A DNA stretch of 64,000 nucleotides from Pararge aegeria (taxonomy: Eukaryota > Arthropoda > Insecta > Lepidoptera > Nymphalidae), in contig NC_053183.1 of assembly GCF_905163445.1 (NCBI RefSeq), forward strand, positions 20,460,001 to 20,524,000, read 5' to 3'. Below the pieces are notes generated by a model, which saw only the letters and a list, made by a program, of their open reading frames with translations, was not told the DNA's origin and made no database searches. Of this stretch, positions 1 through 9,671 are shown in pieces; position 1 is the stretch's first letter, and each line of letters begins with the position of its first letter. Position numbers and translations under genes: made by a program.

Positions 1-405
1 AATTGCATACAATTCTACAATAAACTACCAATTGATATCATGGAGATGTCTCTTAAAAAGTTCAAAGTTTGTATTAAACGTAAGCTTATAGAATAGTCCT
101 ATTATAGTATAAAGGACTACGTAAACGATAAAAAAGCTTGGGTGTAAATTATTGCTATAACCAGGTTGCTCTTTAAAATGATATTGTGAGATGGTGATAA
201 CAAATAAAAAAACACCCGGCTAAGTTTGTTGTGGGCTTCTTCTTAGACCAGGACGCGTTTGGAACCCTCGTAGCTTTAGTTTTAAGTTTACGAATGTGGT
301 TATCGCAATCATCTCACTACCGTGTGGTTCTTATGTACGCATCAAAAGTGCCACCTGTGGGCCTACTTGAATAAAGATATTTTTGACTTTGACTTTGACT
401 TTGAA
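1..405 (+). mobile_element. LINE-A 3' end, cut by window edge
   Basis: Non-LTR retrotransposon 3' end. The window opens inside the last part of the reverse-transcriptase ORF: positions 1-96 read as NCIQFYNKLPIDIMEMSLKK and onward, matching the ORF at 42187. It ends early at a TAG (94-96), where the copy at 42442 has AAG. The 3' untranslated part follows and closes with a (TTTGAC)n tail at about 381-405. It is a dead copy; the rest lies upstream of the window. The clade (CR1/Jockey-like) is inferred from the C-terminal motif. Confidence 0.85.
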
Positions 406-449
406 CTCATATAAGAGATATCGGTGAAGATTGCAGCCTGAAAGGCATT

Positions 450-668
450 CTAAATTTGAAACGAGAAAGCAAAGCTCTTCGTATCGGTTCTTAGGGCATC
501 CATATCATAACGATGCAGATCCTTACATAGTTGATTGAAACGTCCTTTTGATTGATACAAAGTCTCGCAGTTCGATGGTAGAAAGGTGTTGATGGAGCCA
601 AATTGAATAGAATATTGATTGAATTCTAAGCATCCTCTCCGAAATAGGTATATGTTGTGAAACACCAA
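450..668 (-). other. Unidentified open frame, 72 codons
   Basis: Open frame just downstream of the LINE-A tail. Its composition (no simple repeats, balanced residues, CETLYQSKGRFNQLCKDLH) looks more like protein than most frames here. I recognise no domain and see no signal peptide. It may be a fragment of an unlisted transposon, a single exon, or chance. The rest of 406-800 holds nothing I recognise. Confidence 0.15.
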
Positions 669-954
669 AATACAGGCAACTTTATACGTTGTTTTATACT
701 GAAGGAGACATTGATTTTAATTTTTAATACGTAAAACAGAAATAAGGGTTTTAAAAGCTGGTTATGAGTTTATTGGCTTGTCTTGTCTTTGTGTATTTTG
801 TATGTAGTATATTATAAAGCTTAAACGGTAAGTATAAGTATGGTATTTTATGCAGACAGTGCAAAGAGCACAGCTAGATTACTTTTTTTATTAAAAAATG
901 TTCATTAGCATTATATATTATTAATGTTTATTAACATTTGCACACTTTGACACA

Positions 955-1172
955 CTCGCACACACTTACGCACACTCACACCCACTAACACTCACTCATG
1001 CTGTTGTGAATATCGTAACTGATTGTTTTGTATATGTTGTACTTGCACTTATTGCTAAATTGTCACAGTTTCGATTTGTTATCTAGATTTGACCTTATTT
1101 TGTTAATAAGATAAACCCTTAACCAAAATAATTTGTAACGCTGTTGGATTACTAATAAATAAATGTAAAATA
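955..1172 (+). mobile_element. LINE 3' UTR and tail
   Basis: A CA-rich stretch (955-1000) is followed by the phrase 'gttaataagataaaccctt' and a tail 'ctaataaataaatgtaaaa'. I know this arrangement from the 3' ends of lepidopteran LINEs. No coding part remains. Strand follows from the tail. Only the 3' end is present, as in 5'-truncated insertions. Confidence 0.55.
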
Positions 1173-1688
1173 AATTGACACTTAATACACTTTCCGCTGA
1201 TGTTATCGAGTGAAGTTTCTGAATCGACTCGAAGTAATTTTTTTAAGAGCAGAGCGGCAGCAGGCGACAGCAGAGCGTAGCAGTCTCCTTATTTGCTAAC
1301 TAGATGGCGCCACAAGAACTCGCATCGCTTTATCAAAGTTTTCACTAATCAGGACGATATATACAACTTCGAAAGATTATTAATTTGAGCAAGTTATTTT
1401 ACCACGAGCTTTATATTTTGTAGCAATTTTTTTAGTTCTTTAGAGGATGATTATTACTATTTTCTTTTTAAGTATCAGTATTTTTTTCCTCAAACATAAT
1501 TTCAATTAATGGAGGATATGAAGACGTTGAGATGCAAATTTTTATGGACCATTCATTTCTCTGTACACCCTAAATACTTTTATGTCTTTAAAACTTGGGT
1601 TTCATTAATTATATCATTGTATTAATTTCAGAGTACATCCTGAAACACCAAATGTCCCCCACGGTTTCTTTCATTTATAAATCTTTTT
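1173..1688. other. AT-rich stretch without recognised features
   Basis: No repeat, ORF or RNA signal that I can name. A short GC-richer run (1245-1320, 'agcagagcggcagcaggcgac') stands out from the AT-rich surroundings but shows no structure. Confidence 0.5.
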
Positions 1689-2106
1689 AATCGACTTCAA
1701 AAAGGAAAAGATGCTCAAAATATTTTTCTAGTGTATGTTACCAGAAGATAGAAGATAGTTACTAAACGCAAAGATGCTTGAACCGATTTGAAAAATTTTT
1801 TAGAAATTCGGTCGGGCTGTTATTAAAAAATCAACAATAATGTAACCCAAAGTAGCAAATTGTTGCCTACAAAGTTCATTATTTGGCGTTCGCTGAGATA
1901 AGTATTGTTGATACATAAAAAATATGGACTACATAATTAAAGTACTCATTATTACCTACAAAAAAGTCCGCGAAGGAATATGTCTAAATATTATATTTAG
2001 GTCACAATGGTAGCGTTTGTGTTCTAAAATTTAATTAGATCGCCGGTAGAAACAAATATTTTGTGCTTTTTAGATCCGCTGCGTATGTTGAAGTCGGTTT
2101 TTTTTA
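1689..2106. repeat. Interspersed repeat with short inverted ends
   Basis: Starts 'taatcgacttcaaaaagg' and ends 'gaagtcggttttttt', so the ends are inverted copies of about 10 bp (CCGACTTCAA). Elements with this end pair are widespread in Lepidoptera. The interior (about 400 bp) has no ORF. It is probably a non-autonomous DNA element; the superfamily cannot be told from the ends. Confidence 0.6.
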
Positions 2107-2529
2107 TAATTAATGAAAACCACATTATTTAATAAGTGGCCTTTCGTATGCTTTGATATAGGACTTGTGGTCTTTACCTCAAGAAAATCTTCTGCTATTT
2201 TTTGTTAGATTAAGAAATCTCTAAAAGCTTTCCTGGAACATCTTTTTATCTTTCGTTTAAATGTAAAACGGAGACATAGAAAATAGAGGGAGTGAGACGA
2301 ATTTTTATGCGTCGTAAAAACTGTAGCTCACATCGGAACATTAAAGTTGATGTTCGTCAGTAAACGAATGCTATCTGAAGATTCCTTTCCATAACTCTGA
2401 TTCGTCGAAACAAATCGCTCAGGATTCTTTTGATTTGACGAATTTTATTGACATAAACCCTACTTTATCTGTAGCATATTAGCGTCCTACAGCTGGTCTC
2501 AGGCCTTTTTTTATCTTTAATATGTACCT

Positions 2530-2990
2530 AACATATTATGAAGCAAAGTTGCCCGCCACGTCTGTCTGTTTGTCTGGTCGCGAATATTGAAAAACTACTA
2601 AACGGATTTTCATTAGGTTTTCACTAATGAACGGAGCGACTCATACAGAAGGTTTTAGTGTATATCTTATTATAGTTTTTTGTACATTCGCTGAAATATA
2701 ACGATTCTTGTTAAAGATGTCATACCGACTTGAAGCTTTACTGGCGTACGCCGCGAAAATGATTGATACAAAAAAATAACTACATGTTTAAAATAATCAT
2801 TACTATCTACAAAAAATCCGAGAGGCGTATACGTCGAACTGTTATTGTTACGAGTAAGTCACAATTACCGCTTTTTGTTTTAATTTGTCAATCAAAACAT
2901 GAGTACAATCACAAGATGGTGATATTCCTTTGACTTTATGTACCTACAAATTCCTTTTTAAATTATTGAAATTGGACCTATCGTCTAGCA
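2530..2990 (+). repeat. Family C dispersed repeat
   Basis: Contains 'cacgtctgtctgtttgtctg', 'aaactactaaacggatttt', and a block (2780-2985) that matches 17540-17745: 'cacaattaccgctttttg', 'tttgtcaatcaaaacatg', 'tgtacctacaaattcct'. Two copies in one window confirm a repeat. It belongs to the common lepidopteran group that begins near 'taatattataaatgcgaaag' and ends near 'gcgcgggcgtcagctagt'; a Helitron or RTE-derived origin is possible but not shown. Confidence 0.65.
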
Positions 2991-3135
2991 TATTTGCCGG
3001 AACAAACAGATGGCCCAACTGATAGTAGGCTGAAAAATCTTGCATATAAACAGAGCAACACTTCGCATGGCATGCATGAAATACGTGCTAAAAATTACCG
3101 CCCTGTGTCCGTCAACCTGAAGTCTAGTTGTTAAG
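2991..3135 (+). repeat. Family G dispersed repeat fragment
   Basis: Shares its order of phrases with 52340-52450: 'agatggcccaactgatagta', then 'gcatgcatgaaatacgt', then 'gtccgtcaacctgaagtc'. This is a familiar lepidopteran interspersed repeat. It is degraded and non-coding, and abuts the S2 copy at 3136. Confidence 0.5.
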
Positions 3136-3300
3136 CCCCATCATCATCATATCAACCCATCACAGGCCCACTACAGGGCACGAGCCTTCTCCCACAATGA
3201 TAAGAGCCGTAGTCCACGCTGGCCCAGTGCGGATTGGTGGACTCCACATACCTTTGAGAACAAACTCTCAGGCATGCAGGTTTAATAAGATGTTTTCTTA
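3136..3300 (-). mobile_element. SINE S2, 3' half
   Basis: Reverse-strand S2 from its (GAT)n tail (read as catcatcat at 3142) through 'acgctggcccagtgcggatt' to 'ctcaggcatgcaggtt'. The tRNA-like head is missing, so the copy is truncated. Confidence 0.8.
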
Positions 3301-3424
3301 AGCCTCATGTACCTACCTGTAATTAAACAACGATGTTGTGGTCCAGTACTTTCGTAACCACGAGGTAGTATTTTCTTAGCCGAGCTATGTCACAATTAAC
3401 TCTACTATATATAACTAAAAAACG

Positions 3425-3495
3425 ATCGAACGATCTCCTGGCGCAACTGTGAGCGCAATGAATTTAAGTAGGAGGTCCCGGATACTCCACCGCTA
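3425..3495 (+). mobile_element. SINE S3, tRNA-like head only
   Basis: 'gatctcctggcgcaactgtg' followed by 'aagtaggaggtcccgga' is the S3 head (A-box region and the start of the B-box arm). The body is absent. Not a tRNA gene: no acceptor pairing or full cloverleaf. Confidence 0.6.
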
Positions 3496-3554
3496 CTAAT
3501 ATGTATGTATAAGTATTTTATATTTCATTATTAAAAAGGATGCCTATTAAATAA

Positions 3555-3740
3555 ACCTACACAACTAAGCTCTCGATACGCTGAGAGTAAGGAGTCTAGA
3601 ATATTCCGGCAGCGCATTCCCCACAATGCCGTGCAAACGAGCTCGCTGTTGGAAGGAATATTTTTTTACTTCCGTTTGTATTCACGTAACTCGCCATTGT
3701 TGGCTCTTGTTGTGTCAGTTTATTTTTATCGTTACGTAAT
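3555..3740 (+). repeat. Family F, copy 1
   Basis: Core 'attccccacaatgccgtgcaaacgagctcgct' (3617-3648 region) matches 5527-5600 and 8460-8510. All three copies lie on the same strand within 5 kb and are followed by a T-rich run and 'tttatt...tgtt' text. No ORF. I have no family name for it. Confidence 0.55.
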
Positions 3741-3829
3741 CCGGCCCTGATTGTACTTCTGAACTTATTTCTGGGTGAGAGTTTAAAGTGTTTACATCAA
3801 ATTGAAATAGAATCATTACAATTAATCAA

Positions 3830-3960
3830 CCTAACTAAAATCGTAAATGCGAGTGTTTTTGATAGTTTGTTTGTTTATTGTTCCTGCACGCCCCAGATTT
3901 TTGGCATAGAATTAGTTGAAAGGAAGGAGAGAAACATTTTTACGACACCGTAATAAACAG
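3830..3960 (+). repeat. Family C, head fragment
   Basis: 'aatcgtaaatgcgagtgttt' followed by 'tagtttgtttgtttattgtt' is the start of the 'ttataaatgcgaaag' repeat group, truncated after about 130 bp. Confidence 0.45.
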
Positions 3961-4436
3961 GGACGAAGAATGTGGGCAACAACTAGTTGGTAATAATACA
4001 TTTGAATATCATCTTCATATTAATAATAACCGATCGGCATCGACTACTAACATAATATATAATGTACGGAGTTCCAAATTTCACGCTCTGTATGGTATCG
4101 CCATACCATTACCTTGTAGCCCCAGCGTCTGTGAGTTGTCTGAGGGGGTCTTAAGGGGGTCCCAGTTAAATCTAAGGCACCAAACCCAAACGATTCGGAG
4201 CATTGATTTACCGGGGAAAAGTAGGGAAACCTGCATGTTTGAAAGTTCTCCATAATATTCTCTAGGACGTGTAAAGTCTAACGTTCCTCACTTAGCTTGT
4301 GTGATGATCATAGTGATAATGATGATGGAGGTCGTAATATTTTATTAATAACGTGATTTTACAATTTTTAAATATCACTTGCTTTTACGGTGAAGAACGA
4401 CATCGTGAGGAAACCTGCAAAGGTAAAGGTTTTCCA

Positions 4437-4535
4437 AAATAAATAAATAAATATACTACAACAATGCACATATCGCTATCTAGCCCCAAAGTAAGCGTAG
4501 CTTGTGTTATGGGTACTTGTTAGTTATTATTTATT
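4437..4535 (-). mobile_element. SINE S1, 3' tail fragment
   Basis: Only the last 90 bp of S1 are present: (TAAA)n, 'tatactacaacaatgcac', 'agccccaaagtaagcgtagc'. The head is missing and the fragment runs straight into the LINE tail at 4530. It sits inside the split S2. Confidence 0.7.
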
Positions 4536-4891
4536 TATTTATTTATGAATATACTTACAGGTAGCCAAAGCGTATACTAAGTCAGTTACAGATGTACATT
4601 ACGAAAATATTAGTTCATTTGTCTGAATATAATTTAGGAACTTAGCTAAACTTATATTAAATATATCAATTTGTTGGTGCTGAGCAATCGTACTATTAAA
4701 AAAAGAGAGCGCGCGAAATGTTGGAGCATTTCGAGCATAGTGCGTACGTAACGAATCGAGTGGAAATAGTGGTAATCTGTCCCTGCAAGTTCGTACCGTT
4801 TTACCAGGCACTCGCACAGCTAACGAGCATTTTCTAAGTGTGTCTGGATTGTCAACCTTATTGTTAAGGAGTAAGAAGTAGTGTAAGATAC
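4530..4891 (-). mobile_element. LINE reverse-transcriptase C-terminal relic
   Basis: Reverse-strand translation of about 4599-4890 gives LLNNKVDNPDTLRKCSLAVR and on to RNAPTFRALSFFNSTIAQ. This order (hydrophobic L-N-x-x-x-D-x-P, then VP, then RxxxFN) is typical of the C-terminal end of insect LINE reverse transcriptases. The (TAAA)n tail is at 4530-4550. The frame at 4599-4931 is extended at its N-terminus by antisense S2 sequence, so it is not a native start. Confidence 0.7.
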
Positions 4892-5097
4892 AAGGGCATG
4901 TGAACTCTACCACTCCGCACATGGGCAGCATGGTGGACTATGGCCTTCAGATTCTAAGAGCAGACCCGTGTAGTGGACGGATAATTGGTTGATTGTGATG
5001 ATGATTATCATGGTGTTGATTTTTAAATAAATATTGACAAAATTTCACATAAAATAGTTCAGAAAGTAGCATAAAATACATTTGGGGATCGTCTTTG

Positions 5098-5361
5098 CAA
5101 AAATATAAATAAATATAAATATATACTACGACATTACACACATCGCCATCCAGCCCCAAAGTAAGCGTAGCTTTTGTTATGGGCACTAAGTTGACTGATG
5201 AATATCTTTTTAATGAATTATATACATAAATACTTATAACATACATATAAACACCCAGACACTGAAAAACAGTTATGTTCATCACAAAAACATTTTCCAG
5301 TTGTGGGAATCGAAGCCACTCAGAAAGCAGGGCCGCTGCCCACTGCGCCAATCGGCCGTCC
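5098..5361 (-). mobile_element. SINE S1, near full length
   Basis: Complete from tail (5104) to head 'ctgcgccaatcggccgtc' (5344-5361). The B-box region reads 'ttgtgggaatcgaagcca', with a 'c'-loss and a short deletion relative to other copies. The open frames that run through it are not genes. Confidence 0.88.
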
Positions 5362-5469
5362 AAATCCAAGCTATACTTATGCATATTGCGAGTACTTTCA
5401 CAAATTTATATATATTTCTTAAATCTGTTCAAAGATGACAAATACGAAGCTTATGAGAAAAATCATTAA

Positions 5470-5690
5470 AAATTAAGTTGTGAATTTTGCGCTTCATAGA
5501 GAAAAGATAGAGGTTGTAACGAACAAGCGTCGATATTGTCGCTAAGAATATTCTGAGCTCATTTTCTCCACAATTGCGTTCAAACGAGACCGCTACTCGT
5601 ATTTTTTTTTTCTCATCTTTATGCAAAATGTAACATGATTTATTGTTGGATTGTCTCCTTTCTGCTTTATTTTTATAGTCTCCTCGTTTT
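5470..5690 (+). repeat. Family F, copy 2
   Basis: Contains 'gtcgatattgtcgctaagaa' and 'tattctgagctcattttctc', nearly identical to 8443-8470 ('ctccgatattgccactacga', 'tattctgggctcattttctc'). It starts near 'cttcatagagaaaagatag', which has an echo at 8402 ('gtataaagaaaagatgga'). Confidence 0.65.
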
Positions 5691-5773
5691 CCCCCGATTA
5701 ATTATTATTCCTTATTAGACATTATTTTTATAGCATACATTATATATTAATACGATTAGTTTTCAGTTAACAA

Positions 5774-5989
5774 ATGTGGTTAGCACCTCACAATAATGGA
5801 AACATTTATGAACTTCATGAATGCCTGCGATACACAATTAAGAATAAAGATTTCTATAATTACCTATTTGAATTCTTGAACTATGAATATTTTAGGTCTT
5901 CCTCAAAAAACCTAAATTTAAAAATATCTGTTATAAATCATTTCGTATACCATATTCAACCACCTTTGACTATTTATGACCAAATCTAA
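5774..5989 (+). other. Unidentified open frame, 71 codons
   Basis: Starts MWLAPHNNGNIYELHECLRY and lies in sequence with no recognised repeat. A 'ttttcag' acceptor-like site sits 6 bp before the ATG region (about 5760-5766). No domain recognised; no hydrophobic leader. Could be an exon, a transposon relic or chance. Confidence 0.15.
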
Positions 5990-6069
5990 AATAAAACGGG
6001 ATTCCCTAATTCTTTATTACATTAACCGGCAAAAGGTAATAGTCCCTTAACATCGACTCTTTTGTTATA

Positions 6070-6300
6070 ACACTAGTTACAAGTTACTCTTTGAGTACAA
6101 TCCCGATGGTAGTTGATGATGCGAGCTAACCTGTTAGACTGCAGTTATATTAAACTCATACTCATACGATTTCTAAGTGGAGTTGTACCTGAACGCTATT
6201 GCTTGGCGGCATGCCTATCAGGGCAGTAAATGAACCACGCCTAAACCTTCACAACAGAGCAGAGCAAAGAAAATTTAGAAATCATAAATTCCAAATTGCA
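6070..6300 (-). mobile_element. SINE S3, degraded
   Basis: Reverse-strand S3: 'gcgagctaacctgttagact', 'attaaactcatactcatacg', 'ctgaacgctattgcttggcg', ending 'ataaattccaaattgc'. The head is lost. It abuts the LINE-B copy. Confidence 0.65.
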
Positions 6301-6304
6301 TCAG

Positions 6305-6560
6305 ACAAAATTAAAAATTCATTTATTTCAAGTAGGCGTAATATAAACACTTTTTAAACGTCAAGTATGTCTATTGTAGTGTCTCTACCACCACGCCGGT
6401 TCGGAAGGCAGAGTCTACCGAGAAGAAACCGGCAAGGAACTTAGAAGTTGCTTTTTTCCAACATCATATTACAATTTAACTATAATTGTTCTATCGTGTG
6501 TGAGATAAAACCGGAACGGCTTGCTTCCGAGCAATCTTTATCATTAAGATATATAGTAGC
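6305..6560 (-). mobile_element. LINE-B 3' end
   Basis: 'ttcatttatttcaagtaggc' (tail side), 'cggttcggaaggcagagtct', 'accgagaagaaaccggcaag' are the reverse complement of the block at 41600-41700. Carries only the 3' end, so 5'-truncated. Confidence 0.75.
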
Positions 6561-6639
6561 CTCGATGTATTAAAAGTGTATATATTCTTTAACCTTATGT
6601 ATAGGTAATTCTAAAATTAACTTCGGTTTTATGTTATAA

Positions 6640-7170
6640 AAGCATGAACAAAGCCCCACAAAGGTTTTCTGTACTTTCCTAAGCAAAATGCTGATTCAAT
6701 TGATCATCAACGTATGTCCATTTCTAGTAAGTCGATTGTTAATATCCATTTTTTTTAAAATGTTTTTTTTTTCATAATATCACCCCATTACCAGTTCACT
6801 GTCAGGCACGGGTCTCCCACACATGAGAAGGGTTTAAGCCGTAGTCCACCACGCTGGCTTAGTTCGGATTGGTGGACTCCACAGGCCTTTGAGAACATTA
6901 TAGTGAACTCTCAGCACCTGCAGGTTTCCGCACGATGTTTTCCTTCACCGTTGAATCAAGTGATAATTTAATGGCATAAAACATACATAACTTTGAAAAG
7001 TTTGTGGTGCGATTCTAACTTCGCTGGGATTCGAACTCGACCTCCGGAGAGAGATGCCGAAGTCCTAAGCACTAGACTATCACCGCTTCCGCCATATTTT
7101 GTTAAAGAAAGATTGAATTATTATAAATATAATGCGAAGCTACTGTAAGTATACGTATTTCTTAAAAAAA
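6640..7170 (+). repeat. Family M, interrupted by an S2
   Basis: Left part 6650-6774 ('ggttttctgtactttcctaa', 'gtcgattgttaatatcc') and right part 7093-7170 ('ttattataaatataatgcga', 'agctactgtaagtata') match one continuous block at 29765-29935. The S2 between them is absent from the other copy. Confidence 0.6.
6775..7092 (-). mobile_element. SINE S2, near full length
   Basis: Reverse strand from 'tcaccccattaccagttcac' to the head 'ctagactatcaccgcttccg'. All S2 blocks are in order. Inserted in family M. Confidence 0.85.
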
Positions 7171-7185
7171 AATACATTTATTACA

Positions 7186-7262
7186 ATTTACAGAGAGATG
7201 TCGGGGATCAAACCCGCGGCCTTTCATTTACAACCCTAATCACTGCAAGAGAGGGCGAAAAA
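7186..7262 (-). repeat. tRNA-like SINE head
   Basis: Reads in reverse as a tRNA-like arm with B-box 'gggtttgatcc' (7207-7217 region) and a start 'cgccctctcttgcag'. Only the head is left; family uncertain, perhaps S3. Confidence 0.4.
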
Positions 7263-7699
7263 CCACATAGCCGTAATATGATTTTCTATGGCGGTAAAAT
7301 ATTGAAGGTGTCTATGAACAATCACGTCAATTCTTCATTCCGTTGCTGAGTCAAAAAAGGATAAAACAGGCTCCATAAAAAATGGTTTATTTCAATTTTT
7401 TTGTTAATTAGTTATATTATTACACGAGCTTTATCTTTAAACAAAGTAACAAAACCCCTCCAATTCTGCAATGTGTATTTCACAAACATTTTTCCCAATA
7501 GTATTCGGGTCAACGGGATCTGAAAATAATGAGAGTTCAGACTTATTTGAGGAAATACAAAACGTATGCACTGCTAAAATTACATGCTCTATTTTAACTC
7601 AAAAACATAGCTATTGCTATGTTAATGACCTTTACTAAAAAGATATATATTTATTGAGCCTAATATTCGCATATTTTAGTATCGCTAATGAATTAAAAG
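7263..7699. other. Unassigned AT-rich stretch
   Basis: No repeat, ORF above 60 codons or RNA signal recognised. Confidence 0.5.
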
Positions 7700-8300
7700 C
7701 GTTGATAGCCTATTGGGTAAGGCTTCGGCTTTCCTCTCTTGGAGACTAAGTTCGAGCCCCGGCACGCACCACTGACTTTTCAGAGGAGTGCATTATTAAT
7801 TTAAGCAATTTAAATATCTTAGCTTTAAACGGTTAAGGAAAACATCGTGAGTAAAACCTGCATACCTGAAAGGTCTACATAATATACTCAACGGTGTGTA
7901 AAGTCTTATAATCCGCACTTGGCAAGCGTAGTATTACGGTCTAAATCCTTCACGGGCGGCCTATTGGCGCAGTTTGCAATGACCCTGCTTTCTGAGCCCA
8001 AGGCCTTTGACCTTGGGTTCGATTCCCATGGTAATGTTTGTGTGATGAACATGAATGTTTTCCAGTGTCTGGGTGTATATCTGTATATTATAAGTATTTT
8101 ATGTATATTATTAATAAAAATATTTATCAGTCATCGTAGTACCCATAACACAAGCTGCGCTTACTTTGGGGCTAGATGGCGATGTGTTTATGGTCGTGGT
8201 ATATTTATTTATTTATTATTATTCACATTCTGAAAGGATACCCGTGCTCTGTAGTAGGGCTAGAAAGGCTGGTTAAGGGTTGAGAATGATGAATGAAAAA
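7700..8300 (+). mobile_element. SINE S2 split by an S1
   Basis: Head 'gttgatagcctattgggtaa' at 7702, body to 7953, then resumed at 8222 ('attctgaaaggatacccgtg') and ending near 8300 at 'gaatgatgaatg'. The 'ttcac' at 7949-7953 is repeated at 8222-8226 on either side of the S1, a target-site duplication. Confidence 0.88.
7954..8221 (+). mobile_element. SINE S1, full length, inside S2
   Basis: Head 'gggcggcctattggcgcagt', B-box 'gggttcgattccc' (8018-8030), body with 'ttttccagtgtctgggtgt', and tail 'tatttatttatttattatta'. Flanked by the 5-bp duplication ttcac. The head carries an 11-bp partial duplication ('aaggcctttgaccttggg'). Confidence 0.9.
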
Positions 8301-8399
8301 AAGGTATAATATGATGAAAAACGTTTCTCATACATTTTACTTTACACCAGTTCAAGTAGAGTAAGTATAAGGCTTAAAAAGAGTAACATGCTACGTTTC

Positions 8400-8610
8400 T
8401 GCCGTATAAAGAAAAGATGGAGTCAAGACGTAACAACTAAGCTCCGATATTGCCACTACGAATATTCTGGGCTCATTTTCTCCACAATAGCGTTGAAACG
8501 AGCTCGCTACGCTAGGCAGTAAACTTTTCTTTGACTCCCATTTATAACACATTGGAATTCATTGTTGCTTGTTTATTGTTTTATTATGAACGTCTTTTAA
8601 TTGACGTATT
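8400..8610 (+). repeat. Family F, copy 3
   Basis: Same core as at 3617 and 5540, with 'ttctccacaatagcgttgaa' and 'acgagctcgctacgctagg'. The 3' part 'cattgttgcttgtttattg' resembles 3697-3720. Confidence 0.6.
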
Positions 8611-8793
8611 ACATTTTCACAAGAAAAAGTGACTATTAAAAGCATTGATTTAATAATTACAGATACATGATGCTTAATATCTACGCCTCAGACTAATGGA
8701 CATAAGGCGGCACTTTGAAGAATGTGTACCTCGCATACTATAGTGTTGCTATATTTAGGCAGTTGGTTTTCACTTAGTGGTAGTATCAGGTGG

Positions 8794-9377
8794 CAGTGGC
8801 GTGCATAAAGGGTATGCACAAGGTATGCAGATGATATAAAAGGAATAAAATACCCAGTACGAGTTATATATAATCAAGGGTAGGCTTTTTGTTACTCTTA
8901 CAACAGCTATCCTTAAGTATTTTATCACTCGTACTGGAGATTTTCTTCATTTTATATCAAAGTCAAAGTCAAAGTCAAAGTCAAAAATATCTTTATTCAA
9001 GTAGGCCCACAGGTGGCACTTTTGATGCGTACATAAGAATTACACGGTAGTGAGATGATGGCGATAACCACATTCGTAAACTTAAAACTAAAGCTACGAG
9101 GGTTCCAAACGCGTCCCGGTCTAAGAAGAAGCCCACAACAAACTTAGCCGGGTGTTTTTTTTTTTTTTGTTATCGCCATCTCACAATGTCATTTTAAATT
9201 ATTAGAAGAGCAACCTGGTTAGAGCAATAATTTACACCCAAGCTTTTTTATCGTTTACGTAGTCCTTTATACTATAATAGGACTTTTCTATAAGCTTAAG
9301 TTTAATACAAACTTTGAACTTTTTAAGAGATATATATCATCTGCATACCCTGTGCATACCCTCTATGCACGCCAATG
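8794..9377. mobile_element. hAT-type inverted-repeat element carrying a LINE
   Basis: The ends are 'cagtggcgtgcat' (8794-8806) and its inverted near-copy 'atgcacgccaatg' (9365-9377). Inverted arms of about 75 bp follow: 'gggtatgcac', 'ggtatgcagatgatat', then 'cccagtacgagt' (8853-8864) against 'actcgtactggag' (8927-8939). The flanks are an exact 8-bp direct repeat, tcaggtgg, at 8786-8793 and 9378-9385. An 8-bp duplication and CAGTGG-type ends fit the hAT superfamily. Without the LINE the element is about 200 bp and has no transposase, so it is non-autonomous. The target is an older lepidopteran repeat also seen at 33568. Confidence 0.85.
8957..9334 (-). mobile_element. LINE-A 3' end inside the hAT element
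   Basis: (GTCAAA)n tail at 8958-8985, then 'tatctttattcaagtaggc', and the coding end near 9300-9330. It separates the right arm of the hAT element ('cattttatat' | 'atcatctgc'), so it arrived later. About 375 bp, 5'-truncated close to the same point as the copy at 1. Confidence 0.9.
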
Positions 9378-9671
9378 TCAGGTGGGCCATCTGTTGGATC
9401 CGTCATGTATTACTATGAAAAAAATTAGAAGGATTTAGCGAACACATAGAACAGTAAACTCACATAGGAATACAGCTTTAGTATGTAGCTAACTTAAATA
9501 TTTGAACTAACAAAGGTAATAAGTTTATTGCGAATTACCCACAATAAGGTATATTTTTTTACCGTCTTATAATTAACTTGTAGGGCAACTCCGAGACTAT
9601 ATTGGCAGTGAGGTAGAATAATTAATTGAGTTAGTTATAAATAAGAGAAAAAGTTAAAATATAAAAACATA

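Larger units (their letters stand above)
4225..5010 (+). mobile_element. SINE S2 split by a LINE insertion
   Basis: S2 body text runs to about 4436 ('tcacttgcttttacggtgaa', 'gtgaggaaacctgcaaaggt') and resumes at about 4892 ('gtgaactctaccactccgca', 'catggtggactatggcc') ending in 'gatgatgattatcatgg'. The gap holds an S1 tail and a reverse-strand LINE. A second S2 phrase at 4225-4330 is an older partial copy or duplication. Confidence 0.65.

Noticed and set aside
1689..2106. Riboswitch or structured ncRNA from the inverted ends
   Set aside because: The end pair is shared by a widespread lepidopteran repeat.
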